Assembly: GCA_020634165.1 (NCBI GenBank)
Contig: JACKCF010000001.1
Location: 496,001-560,000 of the forward strand
DNA from: Anaerolineaceae bacterium
GTDB taxonomy: Bacteria; Chloroflexota; Anaerolineae; Aggregatilineales; Phototrophicaceae
Direction: 5' to 3'
DNA length: 64,000 nucleotides
Both the position numbers and the translations under genes were made by a program. This document shows, piece by piece, positions 9,711 to 19,302 of this stretch. The notes beneath the pieces were generated by a model, which searched no databases, was not told where the DNA came from, and saw only the letters and a program-made list of their open reading frames with translations. Each line of letters starts with the position of its first letter. Within the stretch, counting starts at the first letter, position 1.

Positions 9711-10534
9711 TATCTTAGCCTAGCTACTCATATGGCGGATGCGACCAAAAATTGAAATAGTCCATTTTTTCTATGTAATTTATTAAAATCTGACATGCAA
9801 GCTACTCCGTGAATCGTAGTTTGACGCTTAACTACTGGCCAGTTGCGAGTATATATGCGTATTGGGAAGCTTCCCAATACGCATATAATACCATGCTGTG
9901 TACAAATTGAAATAATTCAATCATCATTTGAGTGTATGACGTTGTGGAGTGGTGAGCACCCGAGTGCAGGGTGAATCATCTCATGCTGGTGGTTGCTCTC
10001 CAACGAAATGCTCGAGTAGAGTCTCATTAGGTCCAAAATGTAACACTTTGTCATTCCCCTTCAATATCCGTCTGATTAGCATCAAACATACTCATAATCC
10101 CTCATTGATATCACGGCTTCGCAAACCTCTTGATGTTGCCATTCTTAGACAGTTTGGTACTCACACCGTGATGCTCCAACAGGCCGAGCGTGTGCTTTCC
10201 GCTTACACCTTACTCGTAGTTTCGACTTTGACCTCGGTCATGCGTTGACCCATCGAATCCTCCTCTAAAGGGCATTCTTCTCATACTCTTGTCTGCTCAG
10301 TGGAATCGATCATACGCCCTACAGGAGTCGCTAGATCGGTCTAATGTTAGACTTTGTTTACAACAATCAAAAAGATATTAAAAATAGACCGAAATGAAAC
10401 AATCTTATGACCACTTATTGTCAACTATCCTTTATGATAGATTGCACGGCTAACGGGATGCCGCTCATTAAGTTGGACATTACTACACTGTTCACAATCT
10501 AATAAAGCTCACCACGCCTTAGGACAATTCTTTC
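9711..10534. other. Gene-free interval between divergent units
   Basis: 824 bases between the chaperonin-like gene (-) and the giant secreted protein (+). I see no convincing gene. A 99-codon plus-strand frame at 9949-10248 has no ribosome site and no recognisable protein. The interval is AT-rich near both ends, as expected of two divergent promoters, and holds a 36-bp perfect palindrome (listed separately). No promoter hexamer pair is good enough to call. Confidence 0.6.
9852..9887. promoter_or_regulatory. 36-bp perfect palindrome, candidate operator
   Basis: Both strands read the same over 36 bases, centred between 9869 and 9870 on an AAGCTT core. The half-site contains ATGCGTATTGGGAAG. 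It lies 142 bases upstream of the chaperonin-like gene start and 647 bases upstream of the giant secreted gene. No T-run follows, so it is not a typical terminator. A dimeric or tetrameric repressor site controlling the minus-strand unit is the simplest reading. It could instead be a cruciform-forming element or mobile-element remnant. Confidence 0.5.
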
Positions 10535-13500
10535 ATGCCGGATCACCGTCGTTACAACACGCTCCTGTTCATGTCATTGGCTTCTCTAGCGATGATCTCA
10601 CTCGTAGCGGGGTTCATTCTTGTTTCACAGACAGTCCACGTTACACAACCCGCTTTACCCACTCTGGCCATTCTGCCCTCTCCGACTTCATTTGTAGTTG
10701 CTGTAAATGACGTTGATGAAGATAGCAGTCAAACGGAAATGCCCGCAGTTGACTCAGAATCGGATACAGCAGGTCGGCAAGTAGAAATTGCTTCCATAAG
10801 TACCTCCACAGTTGAACAAATCACCGCACTTGACGACACTTTCTCTCCGGCAGAAATGACGCCTCAGGATACGGTTGACGACAGCCAGCAACCAACCTTA
10901 GTTGCGACAGATACCCATGTAGTTGCAGAACCAACAGCATCTGAAGGTGCATCTTCTCAATCTATACTTGATGGGGAAGAAACGACTCAAGGGCAGGTTG
11001 CGTCTCCGATTGTTGTAGAAATCCCAACAGATTTAGCAGTCGCTACAAGTATACCGACCCAAACAATCGAACCGACAGCAATCGTTCAAACGGAACCAGA
11101 AAGCAACCGTGTAAACAATCCACGGACGATGCTGGTCTCAGCATCGCTTAATCCCTCTAATTTGGAAACGCAGGTTACATTTACCAGCAGCCAGACACTG
11201 CGTATTATGCCGCTGGGAGATTCTGTTACTCAATCGAATTCATCCCACGATAGCTATCGCCGCCGTTTATGGCAGCTCCTACAGAACGCTGGTCATAATG
11301 TTGATTTTGTGGGTAGTCTGACGACGAACTATCAGGGAGGCCCACCCAATCCTGATTTTGATCTTGACCATGAAGGTCATTGGGGTTGGCGTGCAGACGA
11401 AATCCTGAACCAGATCAATGGTTGGACCACAGCGAGCCAACCCGATATCGTACTGATGCACCTGGGAACCAATGACATTTTTCAGGGTCAGGATGTCAAC
11501 AGTACGATTAACGAGATGGGCCAGATTATTGATACAATGCGCGCCCACAACCCGAATATTGTCGTCCTGGTGGCCCTGGTGATTCCTCACAATAGGGGGG
11601 ATCGGCCATCTCTTGACCCCCTTAATGCAGCCATCCCTGCACTGGTATCCAGCAAAAATACAGCACAATCACCTGTCATCCTCGTCGATCAAAATCGGGG
11701 ATTCAGCGCAAGCTCAGATACTTTTGATGCTGTACATCCTAATGCCAGTGGCGAAGAAAAGATGGCTTATCGCTGGTATGGGGCACTCTTGAGTGTGCTT
11801 CCATCGCCCACCGCTGCTAGTGGCAGACCACGCCTGTTGGTTACAAGTGACATGTTAGGCGCTGACCCGGATGATCAGCAAACGTTTGTGCGGCTTCTAT
11901 CGTATAGCAATGAATTTGATATTGTGGGGCTTGTCGCTTCTAGTACCTTTAGTGGCACGGTCCGTCCCGATGGTTTTGAGGCCATTATCGATCAGTACGC
12001 CTTGGTCCGCGACAACCTCATCCTGCATGATGCAGCATTCCCGACAGTTACCTATCTGAGAGATATTGTGCGGCCAGGCCAGCCTGACGCGAGCCTAGCC
12101 ACCAGCATCAATGATGCGATTGGCGAAGGCAAAGATACCCTGGCATCCGACTGGGTCATTGCTCAGGTAGATGCCAACGATCCGCGTCCGTTAAATATCA
12201 CAGCTTGGGGCGGAACAACGGACCTGGCCCAGGCCTTATGGCGCGTTCAAAATGATCGCTCACCAGCGGAAGTTGCCGCGTTTATAAGCAAGATTCGTTA
12301 CCATGCCATTGGCGATCAGGATAGTGCTGGCGCATGGATCAGAACCAGCTTCCCTTCCTTGTTCTATATTCTCAATTTGTATCCAGCCAGTCCGGATATC
12401 TACCTGTCGGTTTATCGGGGGATTTACTTAGGTGGCGATACATCATCGCTACAGCCCAGTTGGGTCTCTGCGAATATTACCTCTGGACATGGCCCCTTGG
12501 GTGCTGTTTATCCACCAAATGGCGCAAGCGTCAATGGGGTTAAAGAAGGCGACACCCCGTCGTGGTTCTATTTCTTGCCGAATGGCCTGAGTGACCCCGC
12601 GCATCCAGATTGGGGAAGCTGGGGCGGTCGTTTTGAGCACATTCAAAACGGGTTATGGCGCGATACAGAAGACACAATCAACGGTACAACCAGTGGGCGA
12701 GCCACCGTTTGGCGCTGGCGAGAAGCATTCCAGAATGACTTCCAGGCACGTATGGACTGGCATACCCAACCGTATGCTGGCGCGAACCACAATCCTGTGG
12801 CCGTCATCAATGGAACACACATGCGGACCGTGCCACCTGGGATCAGTATCACGCTCGATGCCAGTGGCAGCACAGACCCCGATGGCAATGACGTTTCCTA
12901 CGAATGGTTCGTTTATCCAGAAGCTGGGACTTACACCGGATCGGTTACTATCGCCAATGCGTCATCACAAACAGCGAGCTTAGTAACGCCATCCGTCACC
13001 ACGCCAGAAACGATCCATATCATTCTCGAAGTAACCGATAATGGTTCGCCTGCGTTGACAAGCTACCAACGCCTGGTCATCACAGTCGATCCTGATGCTT
13101 TAACGGACCCTGTTGGCCAGCCACCCGATGCTGTTGATGATGGACCCTATATGATTATAAGGGCTGGTGATACGCTCATCAGTGCCCCAGGTGTCTTAGG
13201 GAATGATAGCGACCCTGAAGACAACACATTGTTGATCACAGAATATACACAGCCAACAAATGGTACTGTGACGCTCAACGTTGATGGTTCATTCGTCTAC
13301 AGCCACAATGGCAGTTCAGCAACCACAGACAGTTTCACGTATACCATCACAGATGGCAACTTGAATTACGACACGGCCACAGTCAACCTCTTGGTTGCAC
13401 CAGACCTAGTCTTTACCCCCGCACTGATCAATCTGGAAGTTGAAACGGGTACGGCAACATCAACCAGTTTTGCCGTCATAAGTGAAGATGGTTCTACGGC

Positions 13501-16500
13501 TACGATTGACTTAACCAACAGCGGAGAACCCTGGCTAACGATACCCGCGACTGTCACGAGTGGCGATGTCAACAGCCTGACGGTCGATGCGACGACGCTT
13601 GCTATAGGCACTTACAACGCCACTGTCACAGCCTCTGCATCCGGTTACGGTAGCGATGAACTGCATATTATGGTGACCGTTGTTGATACCTTGCCGGAAA
13701 GTGCCGATGTCAGTGTCGTTAAATCAGCGCCCCTGGAACGGAATTACAACGATACGCTGGCATACAACTTGCGCGTCAGTAATGCTGGTCCTGGCGCAGC
13801 GACCAATGTGACCGTTATTGATACCCTGCCCGGCAATGTCACATTTTTAAGTGCGACACCAACAGCGGCAGGTTGCATCCATACCAATGGTATCGTCACA
13901 TGCTCGGTTGGAACGATGGCTGCCGGTACATTTATCGATGTCCGCATCGAGGTTCAGATCAACCTTCAGGACGAATCCTATACGCTCGAAACAACCAATA
14001 ACGCGCCATTTGCCGTCGATAATCTGGCGCTGACACATACGTTCCCATCAGACCTGGCCTTTATTCGTGTCGAACCGAGCAATCTGTGTTCAGAAGATAC
14101 GCTGGTTGTTACATGCGACTTTGGCACGACCGACCCTGGCATAACACAGGTTGCGACAGTCACTTATTTCTCATCAGAAGGCGTTGTCCTGTCCAACGTT
14201 GCCAATGTCAGTGCAAGCGAATTTGATGCGAACGCGGCCAATAATACATCGGGCGCAGCAACAACTTTGACAGCCAGAACTCTGGCCAACCAGTCGCCTC
14301 AGATCACACAGGTGGCCGATCAGGCGAATTTTAATGGCGATGTAATCTCACTCGTCATTGAAGCAGCAGACCCTGAAATCGACAGTCTGACCTATGCGGC
14401 CAGTGGGTTGCCCGATGGCCTGACAATGGATACCCAAACAGGTGAAATCAATGGCATCCTAAGCAGTATTGCCCTGGCCAATAGCCCATACGCCGTAACC
14501 ATCAGCGTTGATGATGGTCAGAACGCGCCTGTAACCATGTCATTCAACTGGACGATCCTGCAGCGGTTGGCTGTTACGGGTCTCACGCTGATTGATAGCG
14601 CAACAGACACAATCATTGGCCCGCTGCAAAACGGCAGCATCATAAACCTGTTTGTGACAGGCAATGAACTCAGCATCTTGGCAACCACAGACCCCGCCAG
14701 TGTGGGCAGTGTTCGGTTTGCGCTCAATAGTGACAGTGGCTTCTTCACAGATAATTCTGAACCCTATACCCTGCTCGGTGACACCAACGGCGATTATGTA
14801 TCCTGGACGCCAACAGTTGGCCAGTACACACTGGAAGTTATTCCCTACAGTCAGGCCGATGCTGGCGGCTACAGTGGCATCAGCCAGATTGTGTCATTTG
14901 AAGTCATCGACCAGGAAAATCTCATCCCAGAGATAGACGCCATTGCCGATCAGACGCTGATCGAAGGTGAGCAGGTCACGCTCAATATCCAGGCAACGGA
15001 CGCCGAAAATGATCCAATCACCTTAAACGCCGATATTCTCGAAAATACGTCATCCACGCCCCTGGTTAACTACGATTTGCAGGATAATGGCGATGGGACG
15101 GGTACCCTTACCCTGGCGCCGCAGGCCGGCAGTCAAGGGACCTATACGGCAACCATCTCTGCGGCTGATGACACAGGCACCGGAACAACCACCTTTACAG
15201 TCACAGTGCTCGTCCCCAACCAGTTGCCTTCCGCCGATGCTGGTTCCGCCCAAACAGTGGAAGATACTGATGATAATGGGCTGGAAACGATCACGCTGGA
15301 CGGTACAGGCAGTGCGGACCCAGACGGTATGCTCATTCTGTATGAATGGGCTGAAAATGGCACAGTGATTGCTACCGGGGAACAGCCGACACTGGACTTG
15401 GTTGTAGGGACACACACAATCACCCTGACCGTCACCGATGATCGTGGCGACACAGCCAGCGATACGGTCATCATCACAGTCATTCCGGCCAACCAGCCGC
15501 CCATTGCTGATGCAGGCAGTAATCAGACGGTTGTTGACACAGATCGCAATGGTACTGAACAGGTCACACTCGATGGTCGTAACAGCAGTGATGATGGGAC
15601 CATCGTCAGCTATGTGTGGTCAGATAGTAATGGTCAGATTGCGACAGGCGACAACCCGATGGTCAGCTTGCCTGTAGGCATTCATTTCATCACGCTGGTT
15701 GTGACAGACGAGTTTGGTCAGCAGGGCAGCGACATCGTAACCATCATCGTTCAGGCCCCCTCACCGACCAGTCGTGTTTCTGATAACCTGCTGGCGCTTT
15801 ATGAGTTCAACGAAGGCAGCGGCAATACAGTCAATGATACGAGCGGTGTCGGTTCACCCCTCAACCTGACCATTGCCAATATGGGCAATGCGACGTGGGG
15901 CACAGGCACCCTCGATGTCATCAGCACAAATACCATTCAATCGAGCGCTGCGGCGACCAAAATCAATGAGGGGATTGCATCAACAGACGAAGTCACCTTT
16001 GAAGCCTGGATTCAACCCGCGAACACGACGCAGGATGGCCCGGCACGTATCGTCACCCTCTCTGGCGACTCCAGTAATCGAAATATTACACTTGGCCAGG
16101 GGTTATGGGGGACGCAGCCCAAAACCGTCTTCGACACACGCATTCGTACCACATCATCTTCTAACAACGGCATGCCGTCAGTTACAACACCGACCAACAT
16201 AGTGACGACAAACCTGACCCATGTTGTTTTCACGCATGCCTCAAACGGCACATCAACCATATACATTGATGGGGTTGCTGTTGTTACCGCTGCTCTGGGT
16301 TCAGACCTGGGCAACTGGGACGCCAGCTATCGTTTGACCCTGGCCAACGAAGTAACAGGCGGTCGTAGCTGGCTCGGAGCCTTCCATCTGGTTGCAATCT
16401 ACAACCGCGCCCTAACCAGCTCAGAAATCACCCAGAATTTTGAGGCTGGCCCAGAAGGCGATTCAAATAGTAGTCGTGGGCCGATAGCCGTCGCTGGTCC

Positions 16501-19054
16501 AGATCAAATCGTCACCGATGTGGACAACAATGGAAGTGAAAATATCACGCTGGATGGTAGCGGAACGATTGCCGGTGATAATCCGATTGTGAGTTACAGT
16601 TGGTATGAAGATGGTGCAATAATCGCAAGTGGACCGCAACCGTCGTTGCTGCTGGCAGTCGGTTCCCACGATATTGAGCTGCTTGTCACAGACAGCTCTG
16701 GCCTTCAATCCATTGATGATGTCCTGATTATCATCAATCAACCACCTCAATCAGATGCAGGTGGCGATCAAACGGTGCGCGACGACGATAACAATGGTAC
16801 GGAGCAGGTCACGCTCGATGGCCTCGCAAGTCTGGATCAGGATGGCACAATCACAAGCTATATCTGGCGTGAAAATGGCACACAAATTGCCAATAGCAGC
16901 CAGCCACAGGTCGCCCTGACCATTGGTGTTCATACCATCGACCTCGTTGTTACGGACAATCATGGTGCGACCGATAGCGATACAGTCGTAATTACAGTCG
17001 AGCCAGGTAATGCCTTACCAATTGCTGATGCAGGTCCTGACCAGACCGTCAAGGACCTGGATGAAAACAATGTGGAGACCGTCACGATCAGTGGTAATGG
17101 TAGCGACACCGACGGCACCATTGTCAGCTATAGCTGGTCTGAAAATGGTACTGAAATCGCAACTGGTCAACAGGCCACCGTTGAACTTGCAGTCGGTATC
17201 CACACCCTCGTCCTGACTGTAACGGATAACGAAGGTGGCCAGGCAGCGGATACAGTCATTATTGAAGTTCAGTTGGGTAACTTGCCACCGATAGCTGATG
17301 CCGGACCCGATCAAACGGTCAATGATGCTGATGGCAATGGCGACGAAACAGTAACATTAGACGGTACCGCCAGCAGCGACCCGGAAGACAACATCATAGC
17401 ATGGGATTGGACCCTCAATGGCGTACCATTGGCGACAGGCTCACAACCCTCGCTTGTACTACCCATTGGTGTCCATACCATTACGCTGATGGTCACAGCG
17501 GACAACGGCAGTGTCACACAGTCGACCGATACCGTTGTAGTGACCATAGTAGAAACCAACATGGCGCCAGTCGCGGATGCAGGTCCCGATCAGACAGTGC
17601 CTGACAACGACAACAGCGGCAGCGAACAAGTCACGCTGAATGCAACGGCAAGTAATGATGATAGCGGCATTATCACCTATAGCTGGCAGGAAAATGGCGC
17701 TGAAATTGCGACAGGCGTTCAACCACAGGTCAATCTCAGTGTAGGCGTACACACTCTGACATTGATCGTTACCGATGCCCAGGGACGCCAGGACAACGAT
17801 ACGGTTGTTATCACGGTTGTCACCAACCTGCCGCCTGTTGCGAATGCAGGTGCCGATCAGACTTTGGAAGATAGTAACTTGAATACCAATGAACCTGTGC
17901 TACTTAATGGCACAGGGAGCTTTGATCCGGATGGCACCATAGTGGACTACAAATGGTTCAATAATGGCGAACTTGTTGGCCTGAGTGCCCAACCGACCAT
18001 CGTCTTGCCTCTCGGCTTGCACACGATTGGGCTAACGGTCACAGATAACAATGGCGGACAGGCGTCGGACACGATGACCGTCGAAATCTTTAGCGTGCCG
18101 ATTGCAAACGCCGGACCTGATCAATCTGTAGAAGATACAGACATGAATGGGTCGGCATCCATTGCACTAGATGGAACGGGCAGTACCCTGGCTTACAGCA
18201 GCATAATCGCATACGACTGGTCACTCAACGGAACCACGATTGCGACAGGCCCGGTTGCTTCAGTTGACCTGCCTGTTGGGACGCACAATATTGTTTTGAC
18301 AGTGATGGCAGATCGTGGCCTGACAACAACTGCGACCGATGCAGTTGTCATAAACATCACAGAACCTGATTTGCGCGTTCAAAACGGGCTGCTTGCGCTC
18401 TACGAATTCAACGAAGGGTCTGGCAGCACCGTCACCGATACCAGTGGGGTGGGCGCTCCACTTAATCTGGTTGTTGCTAATCCGGGGAATGTGACCTGGA
18501 ATGCTAGCGGCCTCGCGGTTAACAGTGCGACCATCATCAGTTCCAGCACACCCGCGACCAAGATCATTGATGCAGCACGATCCAGCAATGAGTTCACATT
18601 CGAGGCCTGGGTGACAACAGCCAATACCACGCAAAATGGCCCGGCGCGAATCATGTCAATATCAGTAGATCCATCGACGCGCAATACAACCTTGGGCCAG
18701 GGAGCGGGGAGTTCCCTGCCGACAGCCTATAATGGTCGTGTGCGTACGACAACCACCTCCGATAATGGGGTTCCCAACCTCACGACATCGGCAGGTCAGG
18801 CCGCGACCTCCTTACGGCATGTCGTGATGACGCGCAGTAGCAGCGGCGTTACCACCATCTATGTCAATGGTAATCAGGTGGCGGCAGCGAACATCGGCGG
18901 TAACTTATCCAACTGGAATACCAGCTATCCTTTCATGCTGGCCAATGAGCTAACCCTCGACCGACCCTGGCTGGGCACATTCCATCTGGTTGCAGTCTAT
19001 GGCCGTGCGCTAACTCCTGGCGAAATCGCGCAGAACTATCAAGCAGGTTCTTAG
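10535..19054 (+). CDS. Giant secreted multidomain protein: SGNH esterase, Sde182-like, PKD-like repeats, two LamG
   Basis: 2839 residues with an N-terminal membrane or signal segment (about 10-33) and an acidic Ser/Thr linker. An SGNH/GDSL hydrolase follows (about 220-415; GDS near 228, GTND near 311, DxVHPN near 400). Next is a DUF1593/Sde182-like nucleoside-hydrolase-fold module (about 430-750) with its C-terminal Ig-like domain. After that come a cadherin-like domain (861-965), a DUF11 domain (1056-1250), putative-Ig domains, and nine PKD-like repeats of about 89 residues (ADAGPDQTV...TVTDNxG). Two LamG/concanavalin-like domains (about 1746-1972 and 2612-2838) share LLALYEFNEGSG. No sortase motif or C-terminal anchor is seen. 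It probably deacetylates or binds polysaccharide at the cell surface. AGGACA precedes the ATG. Confidence 0.9.
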   Translation: MPDHRRYNTLLFMSLASLAMISLVAGFILVSQTVHVTQPALPTLAILPSPTSFVVAVNDVDEDSSQTEMPAVDSESDTAGRQVEIASISTSTVEQITALDDTFSPAEMTPQDTVDDSQQPTLVATDTHVVAEPTASEGASSQSILDGEETTQGQVASPIVVEIPTDLAVATSIPTQTIEPTAIVQTEPESNRVNNPRTMLVSASLNPSNLETQVTFTSSQTLRIMPLGDSVTQSNSSHDSYRRRLWQLLQNAGHNVDFVGSLTTNYQGGPPNPDFDLDHEGHWGWRADEILNQINGWTTASQPDIVLMHLGTNDIFQGQDVNSTINEMGQIIDTMRAHNPNIVVLVALVIPHNRGDRPSLDPLNAAIPALVSSKNTAQSPVILVDQNRGFSASSDTFDAVHPNASGEEKMAYRWYGALLSVLPSPTAASGRPRLLVTSDMLGADPDDQQTFVRLLSYSNEFDIVGLVASSTFSGTVRPDGFEAIIDQYALVRDNLILHDAAFPTVTYLRDIVRPGQPDASLATSINDAIGEGKDTLASDWVIAQVDANDPRPLNITAWGGTTDLAQALWRVQNDRSPAEVAAFISKIRYHAIGDQDSAGAWIRTSFPSLFYILNLYPASPDIYLSVYRGIYLGGDTSSLQPSWVSANITSGHGPLGAVYPPNGASVNGVKEGDTPSWFYFLPNGLSDPAHPDWGSWGGRFEHIQNGLWRDTEDTINGTTSGRATVWRWREAFQNDFQARMDWHTQPYAGANHNPVAVINGTHMRTVPPGISITLDASGSTDPDGNDVSYEWFVYPEAGTYTGSVTIANASSQTASLVTPSVTTPETIHIILEVTDNGSPALTSYQRLVITVDPDALTDPVGQPPDAVDDGPYMIIRAGDTLISAPGVLGNDSDPEDNTLLITEYTQPTNGTVTLNVDGSFVYSHNGSSATTDSFTYTITDGNLNYDTATVNLLVAPDLVFTPALINLEVETGTATSTSFAVISEDGSTATIDLTNSGEPWLTIPATVTSGDVNSLTVDATTLAIGTYNATVTASASGYGSDELHIMVTVVDTLPESADVSVVKSAPLERNYNDTLAYNLRVSNAGPGAATNVTVIDTLPGNVTFLSATPTAAGCIHTNGIVTCSVGTMAAGTFIDVRIEVQINLQDESYTLETTNNAPFAVDNLALTHTFPSDLAFIRVEPSNLCSEDTLVVTCDFGTTDPGITQVATVTYFSSEGVVLSNVANVSASEFDANAANNTSGAATTLTARTLANQSPQITQVADQANFNGDVISLVIEAADPEIDSLTYAASGLPDGLTMDTQTGEINGILSSIALANSPYAVTISVDDGQNAPVTMSFNWTILQRLAVTGLTLIDSATDTIIGPLQNGSIINLFVTGNELSILATTDPASVGSVRFALNSDSGFFTDNSEPYTLLGDTNGDYVSWTPTVGQYTLEVIPYSQADAGGYSGISQIVSFEVIDQENLIPEIDAIADQTLIEGEQVTLNIQATDAENDPITLNADILENTSSTPLVNYDLQDNGDGTGTLTLAPQAGSQGTYTATISAADDTGTGTTTFTVTVLVPNQLPSADAGSAQTVEDTDDNGLETITLDGTGSADPDGMLILYEWAENGTVIATGEQPTLDLVVGTHTITLTVTDDRGDTASDTVIITVIPANQPPIADAGSNQTVVDTDRNGTEQVTLDGRNSSDDGTIVSYVWSDSNGQIATGDNPMVSLPVGIHFITLVVTDEFGQQGSDIVTIIVQAPSPTSRVSDNLLALYEFNEGSGNTVNDTSGVGSPLNLTIANMGNATWGTGTLDVISTNTIQSSAAATKINEGIASTDEVTFEAWIQPANTTQDGPARIVTLSGDSSNRNITLGQGLWGTQPKTVFDTRIRTTSSSNNGMPSVTTPTNIVTTNLTHVVFTHASNGTSTIYIDGVAVVTAALGSDLGNWDASYRLTLANEVTGGRSWLGAFHLVAIYNRALTSSEITQNFEAGPEGDSNSSRGPIAVAGPDQIVTDVDNNGSENITLDGSGTIAGDNPIVSYSWYEDGAIIASGPQPSLLLAVGSHDIELLVTDSSGLQSIDDVLIIINQPPQSDAGGDQTVRDDDNNGTEQVTLDGLASLDQDGTITSYIWRENGTQIANSSQPQVALTIGVHTIDLVVTDNHGATDSDTVVITVEPGNALPIADAGPDQTVKDLDENNVETVTISGNGSDTDGTIVSYSWSENGTEIATGQQATVELAVGIHTLVLTVTDNEGGQAADTVIIEVQLGNLPPIADAGPDQTVNDADGNGDETVTLDGTASSDPEDNIIAWDWTLNGVPLATGSQPSLVLPIGVHTITLMVTADNGSVTQSTDTVVVTIVETNMAPVADAGPDQTVPDNDNSGSEQVTLNATASNDDSGIITYSWQENGAEIATGVQPQVNLSVGVHTLTLIVTDAQGRQDNDTVVITVVTNLPPVANAGADQTLEDSNLNTNEPVLLNGTGSFDPDGTIVDYKWFNNGELVGLSAQPTIVLPLGLHTIGLTVTDNNGGQASDTMTVEIFSVPIANAGPDQSVEDTDMNGSASIALDGTGSTLAYSSIIAYDWSLNGTTIATGPVASVDLPVGTHNIVLTVMADRGLTTTATDAVVINITEPDLRVQNGLLALYEFNEGSGSTVTDTSGVGAPLNLVVANPGNVTWNASGLAVNSATIISSSTPATKIIDAARSSNEFTFEAWVTTANTTQNGPARIMSISVDPSTRNTTLGQGAGSSLPTAYNGRVRTTTTSDNGVPNLTTSAGQAATSLRHVVMTRSSSGVTTIYVNGNQVAAANIGGNLSNWNTSYPFMLANELTLDRPWLGTFHLVAVYGRALTPGEIAQNYQAGS

Positions 19055-19070
19055 GGCACTAAAAAAGTAA

Positions 19071-19104
19071 AAACGGGACGCTCATCAGGCGTCCTGTTTT
19101 TTAT
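19071..19104 (+). terminator. Rho-independent terminator after the giant protein gene
   Basis: A stem ACGGGACGC / GCGTCCTGT (one G-T pair) with a short TCATCAG loop is followed by a T-run. It starts 17 bases after the stop codon. Confidence 0.85.
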
Positions 19105-19302
19105 TCTCTTCAATCAAATCGCAGCCCCTAAATTGACTTCACGCTGCCACACCTAACCACCGCAAACCCTACGCTGAACTGACGACACCTCAAATTGCAT
19201 CTTTGGTCTGAATACACCTGAACAACATGGGTTTATAGTGTAAATAGAGGAAGGGAAAACGCACCCAGGCCGTCAACCTGTCGGTGCTCATCGGAGGAAC
19301 AC

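Noticed and set aside
9949..10248. 99-codon plus-strand open frame in the chaperonin/giant-protein gap
   Set aside because: No ribosome site, no recognisable family and poor codon choice; the reverse strand is broken by stops too. Treated as non-coding.
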